Assembly (NCBI RefSeq): GCF_042646125.1
Contig: NZ_JBHRSW010000049.1
Span: forward strand, 28,882-92,881
Length of the DNA stretch: 64,000 nt
Source of the DNA: Glaciecola flavus
GTDB lineage: Bacteria > Pseudomonadota > Gammaproteobacteria > Enterobacterales > Alteromonadaceae
Direction of reading: 5' to 3'
Positions 52,909 through 61,006 of the stretch are shown here, one piece after another. A model generated the notes under the pieces. The model was given only the letters and a program-made list of their open reading frames with translations. It was not told where the DNA came from and did not search any database. A program made the position numbers and the translations under genes. How positions within the stretch are numbered: position 1 is the first letter of the stretch; the number at the start of each line of letters is the position of its first letter.

Positions 52909-54484
52909 CAACGAACAAGGCTTATCCAACACAAACAAACCGCTTGATGACTGGTCAAGAGTCGCGCCGATTGGGATTGCCTATTTTTTCTTTAAGAGTC
53001 TATTTTTCTTTATCACGAACATTGCTTTTTATCTAATACCTGCCTTGGTATTGCAGTCGGATAAGATAAAACAACATCTAGATTATGTTTTCCTCGCTGT
53101 GCTTTGTTTGCTGGCTGTTTTCATGGTTTTTGCGCTATTTAAGTACTTTTTTTACACATTTAAACTGAGTAATGATCGTATTGAAATAAAACAAGGCGTG
53201 TTAAGAAAGACTCATTTAGATTTACCTTTTGAAAAAATTCAAAACGTCAAAATTGAACAAGCGTTTTATTATCGTTTCAACGACTACGCTACGGTAGAAC
53301 TGGAAACAGCAGGTTCATCTCAGCAAGAAGCGAAAATTGTCGCCTTAAAGCTGCATGAAGCTGAAGCCTTAAAAGCTCGCGTTCTGCATACGATCAAACA
53401 TCGTACCGATAGCAATGAACTTTCGAGCCTGCATGCTGAACAAGCCACTTCAGTCGATTCAGATGCCAGCGAACACATTTTAAATACCCGTTCTATTGGC
53501 GACCTAGTCATTCACGGCATTACAAACAATCGAATATGGATTTTGCTTGGCGCAGCGGCACCATTTTACAACCCAATTGTTGAAAACATAGGTGCGATAA
53601 TGGAAGCAATTGGTTTTGATATTGCTGGCTACCTAGACTACAACTCGCAAAGCCTTGGCTTATTCATTCTGCATATATTATCGATCGTAATGGTGATTAT
53701 GTTGGCGGTCGTACTACTGTCCGTTATCGGTTCCATCTTTGTGTTTTACAACTACCAACTCAGCAAACAAGGTGCTCGATATATTAAACGTAGTGGCCTG
53801 ATTACCAAACAAGAAGTGAGTATGAAGGCTAGTAGAATACAAGTGGCGATTCAACAACAAGATTGGCTAGACAGAATTATCGGTAGAGCAAACGTGAAGT
53901 TTGCACAAAACAGTACGAGCCAAGCTGGACATAATCAGGGCGCACAACTAAACGTAGCGAGTAGTTTAGTTGTGCCCTCTGTCACGCCAACAGAGTCAGA
54001 CGCTCTCATCCATGATGTATTCAAGCAAGCGTCTATCAACCATCGAGCCTACCAGCATATAAATCCAAGATACATATTGAGGCTGCTTATTTTCCCTGTT
54101 ATTCCCGTATGCGTATTACTTTTTGTCGTCGCTTACCTCGCGAGTTTTAATCTTATCGGTTGGATTATCGTGAGTCTCGTTTCTGTACTACTAGTGGGGC
54201 TATCTGTATTGCGTTGGTATCGCTGGGGTTACGATTTTAGCGAAGATTTTGTATGCATTAGAAAAGGACTGCTTGGCGTTGATTTTAGTATTTTCCCACT
54301 TGGTAAAATCCAACAAACAAAAGTCAAGCAAACTGTTTTGATGGAGGCGCACAAACTCGCTAGTATACAAATGGTGCTCGCCTCAGGCGCACACTCGATC
54401 CCCTACCTACCCGATGACGTAGCTATTGCGCTAATGGATAGAGGTTTACTCATCGTAGAAAAAGACAAGCCCGCGTGGATGTAA
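52901..54484 (+). CDS. YdbT-like protein with repeated bacterial PH domains
   Basis: A 527-residue membrane protein with about six helices arranged in pairs, each pair followed by a bPH2 domain: the first near KLSNDRIEIKQGVLRKTHLD, the second near GARYIKRSGLITKQEVSMKA, the third near FSEDFVCIRKGLLGVDFSIF. Each domain ends in a characteristic KIQ.VK/RIQV strand. It is co-translated with the YdbS-like partner. No enzymatic motif is visible; a membrane scaffold or stress role is speculation. Confidence 0.83.
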   Translation: MSNNEQGLSNTNKPLDDWSRVAPIGIAYFFFKSLFFFITNIAFYLIPALVLQSDKIKQHLDYVFLAVLCLLAVFMVFALFKYFFYTFKLSNDRIEIKQGVLRKTHLDLPFEKIQNVKIEQAFYYRFNDYATVELETAGSSQQEAKIVALKLHEAEALKARVLHTIKHRTDSNELSSLHAEQATSVDSDASEHILNTRSIGDLVIHGITNNRIWILLGAAAPFYNPIVENIGAIMEAIGFDIAGYLDYNSQSLGLFILHILSIVMVIMLAVVLLSVIGSIFVFYNYQLSKQGARYIKRSGLITKQEVSMKASRIQVAIQQQDWLDRIIGRANVKFAQNSTSQAGHNQGAQLNVASSLVVPSVTPTESDALIHDVFKQASINHRAYQHINPRYILRLLIFPVIPVCVLLFVVAYLASFNLIGWIIVSLVSVLLVGLSVLRWYRWGYDFSEDFVCIRKGLLGVDFSIFPLGKIQQTKVKQTVLMEAHKLASIQMVLASGAHSIPYLPDDVAIALMDRGLLIVEKDKPAWM

Positions 54485-54528
54485 AATAGAGGCTGTTTAT
54501 CATTATTTATTATTTGTGCTTTCGGTCA

Positions 54529-55785
54529 TTAATCGCTGTGTAAGGCATCAATTGGGTTTAACTTAGATGCCTTAATAGCGGGGAATACACCAAACCCTAC
54601 GCCGACTACCATACAAATTGTCATAGACAAAAAGATGGCGGGCATTGACCAGCTAACGGCCCACTCGGAATAAAAACCGATAACCTCAGATAATACTAAA
54701 CCAAAGAAAATACCTAAGACCCCTCCCACTACCGAAATCGTAAAACTCTCGGCGATAAATTGGCGACGAATATCTTTTTGAGTGGCACCCACTGCTCGAA
54801 GCAAACCAATCTCTTTTGTCCGCTCCATCACGTTTGCAAGCATTATATTCATGATGCCTATTCCACCCACTAACAGCGAAATACCGGCAACACATGCCAT
54901 TACAATGTTGAAAATTTGTTGTGTTTGTTTTTGTTGTTCAAGCAAAGCAGCTGGAATAATGAGCTCATAATCGTCAAGCTCACCATGTCGCAATTTTATC
55001 AAACTATCGATGGCTTTTGCCGCTACCATTGGGTCAGTGCCACTAGCTATGTTTAGTTTTATGCTATCAAGTTCACTATCTAGTAAATTCCGAGAAAACT
55101 TTTTTGCACTGGTATTAAGCGGCACAAATACCGTATACCTGTCGCCGCCGATTTTAACGCCTTGAAATTCATTTTTCGCGCCTTCTGGTGCTTCAAGGAC
55201 ACCCACTACCTCGAGCCAGACATGATTCAATTTAAGGTATTGACCCACGATTTGAGTTTTATCGCTTTGAAATGTAGGGAACAGCTCAGCAGCGGCATCC
55301 GCGCCTAACACAGCTACTTGAGCGAGTTTGTGCTCGTCCTGTTCGTTCAGCACTCGCCCGACTTCGACAGTCAAATTTCCATGTTTAAAATAGGTAGTTG
55401 TCACACCCAAGGCGGTCGCTTCACTTTTAGCAAAGTCACTGTACAAATCGTGAATATCGATATCTTTTGATGCACTATACCCTTCTACAAACGGTAAGGT
55501 TGATAGCGCCGCTTGAACATCACCCAAATTTAAACCAAGCGACTCTTCTCTGATTTCTACTAGCTCGTTTTTTTCATATTCTTTAGCGTTCACAATGATG
55601 TTGTTAACGCCCATTGAATCGATTAGTTTGAGCGCCTCACGTTCAGCGCCTTCACCTATGTTCAGCATGGCAATCACCGCTCCAACGCCAAAAATCATGC
55701 CCAACAAAGTTAAAAATGTGCGTAACTTTTGTGCCAATAGCTCCTGAATGGCATCGGAAATAAGGACTTTATACTGTGTGAACAC
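54529..55785 (-). CDS. MacB/FtsX-type ABC permease
   Basis: A 418-residue permease with the MacB layout: helix 1 (LRTFLTLLGMIFGVGAVIAM), a periplasmic domain of about 240 residues (MacB_PCD), and three C-terminal helices in the FtsX domain (IVMACVAGISLLVGGIGIMN, FTISVVGGVLGIFFGLVLSE, IFLSMTICMVVGVGFGVFP). The conserved NVMERTKEIGLLRAVGAT coupling segment is present. It is the last gene of a five-gene operon, its start overlapping the third adaptor by one base. Such permeases drive mechanotransmission rather than transporting through the membrane themselves. Confidence 0.9.
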   Translation of the reverse strand: MFTQYKVLISDAIQELLAQKLRTFLTLLGMIFGVGAVIAMLNIGEGAEREALKLIDSMGVNNIIVNAKEYEKNELVEIREESLGLNLGDVQAALSTLPFVEGYSASKDIDIHDLYSDFAKSEATALGVTTTYFKHGNLTVEVGRVLNEQDEHKLAQVAVLGADAAAELFPTFQSDKTQIVGQYLKLNHVWLEVVGVLEAPEGAKNEFQGVKIGGDRYTVFVPLNTSAKKFSRNLLDSELDSIKLNIASGTDPMVAAKAIDSLIKLRHGELDDYELIIPAALLEQQKQTQQIFNIVMACVAGISLLVGGIGIMNIMLANVMERTKEIGLLRAVGATQKDIRRQFIAESFTISVVGGVLGIFFGLVLSEVIGFYSEWAVSWSMPAIFLSMTICMVVGVGFGVFPAIKASKLNPIDALHSD

Positions 55786-56984
55786 TATCCATTTCCTATC
55801 ATATTAAGTGGAGGTTGACTAAGCGCAACTAAATCACCGCCGGTAATCCCCTCTGTAATCTCTACTAAGTACAAATTTTTTCTTCCACTTCGCACTTTCC
55901 TTTTATCAAAAAAATCCCCTTGCTTGACATAGACATAACTTTCACCTTGCTCATGATGAAGTGTTTGCAATGGAACCACGAGCGATTCCGACGTATTCTT
56001 AACAGTAATACTGGCGCTCAGTTTTCGACCTGGTTGCATAATTGCTTTGTCTTGCTGATCTAATGAAGCCGTCAATTCAAAGTACGTAACAGGATTTCCG
56101 CGTTCAATACTTCTCGGAAAACCTGATACATCGCTAGTCTCACCAGTAAACGTAGTATCAGGGAAAGCATCTAAGCGGATCTCGACTTTTTGCCCCACCG
56201 CTAGGTCAATCGCTTCATTAGCTTGGACATAAATCTTTGCTTGCATGTTTTCAAGGTTTGGAATTTGGGCAATAGAGCGACCTGGAAAAACAGTTTGACC
56301 TACACTCGGCTTTTCACCTCGGCGGTCTTTTTGGTAAATAAGTAAGCCTGAATAGGGAGAGACAACTTCGAGACTCGATAGCGCTTGTTGTAATTGTTGA
56401 AACTTAGTATCAACGCCTGAACGTTTTATGTTTAAAACAGCCATTTGGCTATCATGTTGATCATCAATACTACTGTCTTTCCAAGATAAAAAGCCGTCTT
56501 TTGCTTCCAAAAAGTCTCTATTTGCCAGAGTATCAATGATCTCTAGCTGAGAATATATTCGAAGGTCATCAATGGCAAAACGATCTACAAAGTCAAATTC
56601 ATGTTTCACAAAACTTTGATCCGATGCTACTTCGTGCTTTTGTTCTTTTTGTTTTGCTTCGCTTTTCAGAATATCTTGTTCTAGCTTTAATAACTCTAAT
56701 TCTTCTTCGCGACTGTCACGTTGGATTTGTTGAGCATCGAACCTAGCAATAACCTCACCCTTTTCTACATAAGAATTTTCATCTTTTAGCCACGCGAGTG
56801 TCATTGGGCGCCTTCCTGGGCTCAATATCTTTTGAGATTGCGCGGCTTCTATTTCTCCGAAACCCGATACCGTGATATTAAATGCTGTTTTTTTAACTTC
56901 AAATAGTGGAACAGTGCTTTGTTGCTCTGAGTTACAACTAAACAAAGATAAGCTCAATAACAAACTGGCATAGCAGCGCATCAT
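55785..56984 (-). CDS. Periplasmic adaptor lipoprotein C (HlyD/RND-type)
   Basis: A 399-residue membrane-fusion protein. The lipobox LFSC at about 14-17 suggests a lipid anchor. The lipoyl half-motif ENSYVEKGEVIARFDAQQIQ precedes a coiled-coil hairpin (EEELELLKLEQDILKSEAKQ and later), then the second lipoyl strand VVSPYSGLLIYQ and beta-barrel segments (QKVEIRLDAFPDTTFTGETS). A C-terminal membrane-proximal domain (VYVKQGDFFDKRKVRSG) is also present, making it the most complete of the three adaptors. Confidence 0.87.
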   Translation of the reverse strand: MMRCYASLLLSLSLFSCNSEQQSTVPLFEVKKTAFNITVSGFGEIEAAQSQKILSPGRRPMTLAWLKDENSYVEKGEVIARFDAQQIQRDSREEELELLKLEQDILKSEAKQKEQKHEVASDQSFVKHEFDFVDRFAIDDLRIYSQLEIIDTLANRDFLEAKDGFLSWKDSSIDDQHDSQMAVLNIKRSGVDTKFQQLQQALSSLEVVSPYSGLLIYQKDRRGEKPSVGQTVFPGRSIAQIPNLENMQAKIYVQANEAIDLAVGQKVEIRLDAFPDTTFTGETSDVSGFPRSIERGNPVTYFELTASLDQQDKAIMQPGRKLSASITVKNTSESLVVPLQTLHHEQGESYVYVKQGDFFDKRKVRSGRKNLYLVEITEGITGGDLVALSQPPLNMIGNG

Positions 56985-57988
56985 GATTGTTCACCTCGGA
57001 GTTCTACCGTTGCCTTCATGCCTGGTCGCATAATATCCAGATCCAAAGTATCGAGTGTGACCCAAGCATCAAACACGATTTTCATATTATTTTTTGATTT
57101 ATAGCGGTATGACTGACCTAGTTCGCTGATAGTGCCAGAAAAAGGTTTTTCGGGATAAGCATCCAAAGTGACCCGTACTTCTTCCCCTAAAGTTACTTGA
57201 GAAGTCACTGATTCATCAAACTCGACTTTAACCGCAATTTTTTCTAAAGATGGTAATGAAATTATTCTCAAACCCATAAAGACGGTATCACCCACCGCAG
57301 GCTTATCATCATCACTATTTGGTATTAGCGTCACCATACCTGATGAAGGTGCATTAATCGTCAACTTCTTAATGCTGTCTTCTATTTGACGCACCCTAAA
57401 CTTGGCTTTTTCTACTTTGGCGCCCTGAACTTGCTCACTCACTTGCATCGCTGTGTGATGTTGTTTAATACGCTGTTTTGCTTGCGTGTATAATTCCGTT
57501 GTTATCTTGTATTCAGCTTGCTGTTTTTTGCGTTCAATTTCAGAACGAGAAACGTCGGTAATTTCAACCTTGCGTTTGGCTATCTCCCTATTTTTTTTTG
57601 CTTCAGCCAAATCTAAAGTCAGCTGCTCTAATTTAGCTTTGTTCTCTAAACTGATTCTCTCTGCTTCCTTTTTTTCAGCACCGAGTTGGCTTTGACGCTC
57701 TAGTAGTTCAGTAGTCAATCGTTGACCATCAAATTTTACTAACAAATCACCAGCTTGCACGAAGGAGTTTTCTCTCGCTAAATATTCGATTTTGTATTCC
57801 CAAGTACGAGGAATATTCGGCGGCGAGATAGAAATTTCTTGCAAAGACACAAGCTCAGCCGGCGCACTGACAGCAGGTGTTAAATCCCTTTCGATTACAT
57901 TTTCTGCTCCCCGTTCAGCGCAGCCAAGGAGAAAAAGTGCAACGAACATACAGACAATGGCTTTTTTGCTGCTTGGTGGTTTAAACAT
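56981..57988 (-). CDS. Periplasmic adaptor lipoprotein B (HlyD-type)
   Basis: A 335-residue adaptor. The frame opens at 58009, but the second ATG (57988) has a strong AGGAGG five bases upstream and places the signal peptide correctly; lipobox LLGC follows (VCMFVALFLLGCAERG). Lipoyl halves are ENSFVQAGDLLVKFDGQRL and INAPSSGMVTLIP, flanking a long coiled-coil hairpin (about residues 95-205). The barrel segment LGEEVRVTLDAYPEKPFSGT follows. It overlaps adaptor A by eight bases and adaptor C by four. Confidence 0.87.
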   Translation of the reverse strand: MFKPPSSKKAIVCMFVALFLLGCAERGAENVIERDLTPAVSAPAELVSLQEISISPPNIPRTWEYKIEYLARENSFVQAGDLLVKFDGQRLTTELLERQSQLGAEKKEAERISLENKAKLEQLTLDLAEAKKNREIAKRKVEITDVSRSEIERKKQQAEYKITTELYTQAKQRIKQHHTAMQVSEQVQGAKVEKAKFRVRQIEDSIKKLTINAPSSGMVTLIPNSDDDKPAVGDTVFMGLRIISLPSLEKIAVKVEFDESVTSQVTLGEEVRVTLDAYPEKPFSGTISELGQSYRYKSKNNMKIVFDAWVTLDTLDLDIMRPGMKATVELRGEQS

Positions 57989-59018
57989 TTTCGCCTCCTT
58001 TGTGAACATGTATGCGTACGCTCATACCCGGTAGCAATTTTAAATCTGGCTCTTGATCAAACACGACTATTGCAGGGAAATAAGCACTTTTACTCCATTG
58101 TGGTTTCGTTTCACTTTGTTTTGACAGATGCCTTATTCTTCCTTTGAACCTTTTATCGGGAAAGGCATCCATTACAATCATCACAGCCGTGTTATCTTTC
58201 AACCCTACTGCATCTATTTCATGAACCCAAGTCTCAATTTGAAAATTACTTGTTGACTGCACATCCAACACCTTCCAACTTGGCCTCACGTTCATTCCTG
58301 CCGAGATTTTTTCACCGTACCAAGGATGAGTAGCATAATTGACGGGTCCCGTGTATTCGGCCAATACCTTTAAACGTGCCATCACGCTCTCTAGATAAGA
58401 TATTTGCTCTTTTGTTTTTAAGATATCAACTTGCTTTTTCTTCAGTTCTGCTTCCTGCTCACGGTATGCTCTGCTTAAAGCCTCTTCAGCTTTCACTTGT
58501 TCGAGCATTGCTTTTTGCAAAGCTAGATCATATTGACCTTTATCATAAGCGCTGACTTCGCTTTCTGGCACCGAAGCTTCGATGGCAGCCTTTTCTACTC
58601 TCATTTTTGCCACTTTTAGGCTACCTTCGGCATCAATAACCTTTTGATCCTGCTCCAAAGAAAGTTGTTTTAGCTCTAACTCCAAGCGTTCCAAGTTCTC
58701 TTCATTGCTCAATAGTTGATTCTGCTCTGTCGCCCCATCAAATACAACGACAGGCGCACCCTTCTGCACTATTTTCCCCTCTTGCTCCATCCATTGAATT
58801 TGAATTTGCCATCTGCTTCCTTGTGGCGCACTCACGATCTGCTTTGCTGAAGAACTTATATTGCCAGTTAATATTAGTTCGTCGGCTCTTGCTAGCTCTG
58901 ATATTGTTAAAGAGAAAAACATGCAGGCAAAGCTTGTCGCTAGGTTTAATAGATAGTTTTTATGTTTACCGCAAACATGTTTGTTTGTGTTGCAAGAGTG
59001 TATGATTTGAGCGTTCAT
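57981..59018 (-). CDS. Periplasmic adaptor A (HlyD-type)
   Basis: A 345-residue adaptor. A cytoplasmic stub and hydrophobic segment (LLNLATSFACMFFSLTISEL) act as signal or anchor, followed by ARADELILTGN. The lipoyl half EGKIVQKGAPVVVFDGATEQ leads into a coiled coil of about 125 residues (ENLERLELELKQLSLEQDQ onward), then VLAEYTGPVNY and the barrel segment AVMIVMDAFPDKRFKGRI. It is the first of three tandem adaptors and lies eight bases after the ATPase gene. Confidence 0.85.
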   Translation of the reverse strand: MNAQIIHSCNTNKHVCGKHKNYLLNLATSFACMFFSLTISELARADELILTGNISSSAKQIVSAPQGSRWQIQIQWMEQEGKIVQKGAPVVVFDGATEQNQLLSNEENLERLELELKQLSLEQDQKVIDAEGSLKVAKMRVEKAAIEASVPESEVSAYDKGQYDLALQKAMLEQVKAEEALSRAYREQEAELKKKQVDILKTKEQISYLESVMARLKVLAEYTGPVNYATHPWYGEKISAGMNVRPSWKVLDVQSTSNFQIETWVHEIDAVGLKDNTAVMIVMDAFPDKRFKGRIRHLSKQSETKPQWSKSAYFPAIVVFDQEPDLKLLPGMSVRIHVHKGGENV

Positions 59019-59026
59019 CGCATTGC

Positions 59027-59692
59027 CTATTCAGAAATAATTACACCGTCTTTCATTCGGATAACCCGTTGAGCGTATTCAGCAATTTCATCTTCGTGGG
59101 TAACCATTACAATGGTTTGCCCCTGTTGATGAAGTTCACTTAGCAAGCTCATAATTTCATTTGATGTTTTACTGTCTAGATTACCCGTAGGTTCATCCGC
59201 TAAGATTACGGAAGGTTGATTAATAAGCGCTCTAGCTATCGCCACTCTTTGCCGCTGCCCACCAGACATTTCAAATGGCTTGTGATGCTTTCTGTGACTC
59301 AAGCCAACTCTATTTATTAGTTCATTCGCCCGTTTGTTTGCTTCTACTTCATTAATTTTTGAGTAGCGCAACGGCAACTTAATATTTTCTATCGCATCTA
59401 ATTTAGGTAACAAGTGGAAGGTTTGAAAAATAAAGCCAATATGCTCATTCCTAATTTTCGACAAGGCATCGTCAGAAAGAGAAGCAACATCTTGATTATT
59501 AAGCGTGTATTTTCCAGAATTTGGTGTGTCTAAACAACCAAGAACATTCATCAATGTAGACTTGCCTGAGCCAGAGCTTCCCATAATTGCAACAAACTCA
59601 TTTTCTGCTATTTTCAAGCTAAGATCGTTAATTGCTGTTACGCGTTCCTCTCCGTTCTGAAAAAACTTTTTAATATTACTTAACGCAAGCAT
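59027..59692 (-). CDS. MacB/LolD-type ABC ATPase
   Basis: A 221-residue ATPase. Walker A is GSSGSGKSTLMN, the Q-loop is FIFQTFHLLPKL, the signature is MSGGQRQRVAIARAL, Walker B is VILADEPTGNLDS, and the switch His is in VMVTHEDEIAEYA. It is the first gene of the operon ATPase-adaptor A-adaptor B-adaptor C-permease. No TolC gene is in the cluster, so an unlinked outer-membrane channel would be needed if it works as a MacAB-type machine. Confidence 0.95.
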   Translation of the reverse strand: MLALSNIKKFFQNGEERVTAINDLSLKIAENEFVAIMGSSGSGKSTLMNVLGCLDTPNSGKYTLNNQDVASLSDDALSKIRNEHIGFIFQTFHLLPKLDAIENIKLPLRYSKINEVEANKRANELINRVGLSHRKHHKPFEMSGGQRQRVAIARALINQPSVILADEPTGNLDSKTSNEIMSLLSELHQQGQTIVMVTHEDEIAEYAQRVIRMKDGVIISE

Positions 59693-59911
59693 TGCTTATC
59701 CCTTTGTTTCCAGCTCTTTACCCACGAAGTATTTGCGCTGACTTTTTAACCAGTATAATACTGCCTTCTATTTGGTGCAAAAACACAATACACCAATTGC
59801 TGTATATATAAAATCAATGATAGATTTATGAAAACGAGCAAGTTGCTTGCTTTTTATTTGGCTACATAGACTGCTTTTAAGCTCAGGAACCCATGAATAA
59901 GGAGATCACTC

Positions 59912-60829
59912 ATCGCTAGTTCAACATTACTTACCTTACTTGACGACATCGCCAGTGTACTCGACGATGTCGCGGTTTTATCAAAAGTAGCAGCAAAAAA
60001 AACATCGGGCGTGCTCGGTGATGACTTGGCACTAAACGCCGAACAAGTATCCGGAGTAAAGGCAGAACGAGAATTTCCTGTTATTTGGGCAGTCGCAAAG
60101 GGTTCGTTTTATAACAAGCTAATACTAGTGCCGAGTGCATTAATAATCAGTTATTTTGTTCCGTGGCTCATTAATGTGTTGCTTGTCATCGGTGGGCTTT
60201 ATCTTTGCTTTGAAGGCGCAGAAAAACTGTTTCATAAATTTTTCTCGTCCGATCACGAAAATACACAAGAGGATTTGTCTAAAGTCGATACGCCAGAAAA
60301 AATATCAGCGATAGAAAAAGAAAAAATAAATGGCGCAATAAAAACAGATTTTGTGTTGTCAGCAGAAATTATCGTGATTATTTTGGGGACAGTACAAACC
60401 GCGGCATTTAGTACACAAATTACCGTGTTGTCCTTGCTCGCTATCGCGTTTACAGTAGGCGTATATGGTTTTGTTGCATTAATCGTTAAATTGGATGATA
60501 TGGGACTTTGGCTATTGAAGAAATCAGTTTCAGGTAGCTACAATAAACTTCAACGATCTGCGGGTAGAGCCTTACTTATTTTCGCACCCGCCTTAATGCA
60601 TGTCCTCTCTTTTGTTGGAACCATTGCCATGTTTTTAGTTGGCGGTGGAATTATTTTGCACAGTATTCCCGTTTTACATCATGTGCAAGTAGACCTTCTT
60701 AATGCTTTACCCGAAAACTGGTTAATTCAATCATCAATGGAGTTAGTTGGTGTTTTCGTCTTAGGGGTGATTATTGGATTACTTTGCCTTGCCTTATTAA
60801 ATCTAGGAAAGCGCTTTACGCGTAAATGA
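59912..60829 (+). CDS. DUF808 (YedI-like) membrane protein with ATC start
   Basis: The frame matches YedI/DUF808 from codon 2: ASSTLLTLLDDIASVLDDVA, then KKTSGVLGDDLALNAEQVSG and ELPV-type PVIWAVAKGS. The homologous start falls exactly on ATC at 59912, with GGAG seven bases upstream, giving 305 residues, equal to E. coli YedI. The first conventional codon is GTG 60011, which would remove 33 conserved residues. An out-of-frame ATG at 59893 makes only an 8-codon ORF. About five membrane helices are predicted; the function is unknown. Confidence 0.85.
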   Translation: MASSTLLTLLDDIASVLDDVAVLSKVAAKKTSGVLGDDLALNAEQVSGVKAEREFPVIWAVAKGSFYNKLILVPSALIISYFVPWLINVLLVIGGLYLCFEGAEKLFHKFFSSDHENTQEDLSKVDTPEKISAIEKEKINGAIKTDFVLSAEIIVIILGTVQTAAFSTQITVLSLLAIAFTVGVYGFVALIVKLDDMGLWLLKKSVSGSYNKLQRSAGRALLIFAPALMHVLSFVGTIAMFLVGGGIILHSIPVLHHVQVDLLNALPENWLIQSSMELVGVFVLGVIIGLLCLALLNLGKRFTRK

Positions 60830-60894
60830 TCAAGTCTAGGGGTGTTAGGGCACTACTAGTGGCCAAACGAGTTTAGCCCAATAGAAAGCTTAAA

Positions 60895-60955
60895 TAACCT
60901 GAACTCGGGATTTAGGGCGCTGCTGGACGGGGTTGCTTATCCCGAGTTCAGGTTA
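60895..60955. repeat. Inverted repeat downstream of the DUF808 gene
   Basis: TAACCTGAACTCGGGAT (60895-60911) is an exact inverted copy of 60939-60955, with a 27-nt GC-richer loop. AAGCT/AGCTT remnants extend the arms outward. It sits directly beside a second hairpin that looks like a terminator. It may be a transcription stop or an extragenic palindrome. Confidence 0.7.
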
Positions 60956-60958
60956 AAT

Positions 60959-60989
60959 AGCTTGAGTTAGCATTCGGCTAACTCAAGCT
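60959..60989. terminator. Bidirectional terminator hairpin
   Basis: A twelve-base-pair stem AGCTTGAGTTAG / CTAACTCAAGCT with a seven-base loop, between the convergent DUF808 and M16 protease genes. T-rich sequence follows on the plus strand (GCTTTT); on the minus strand it is ATTT. Confidence 0.7.
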
Positions 60990-61006
60990 TGCTTTTCAAT
61001 ACAGTT

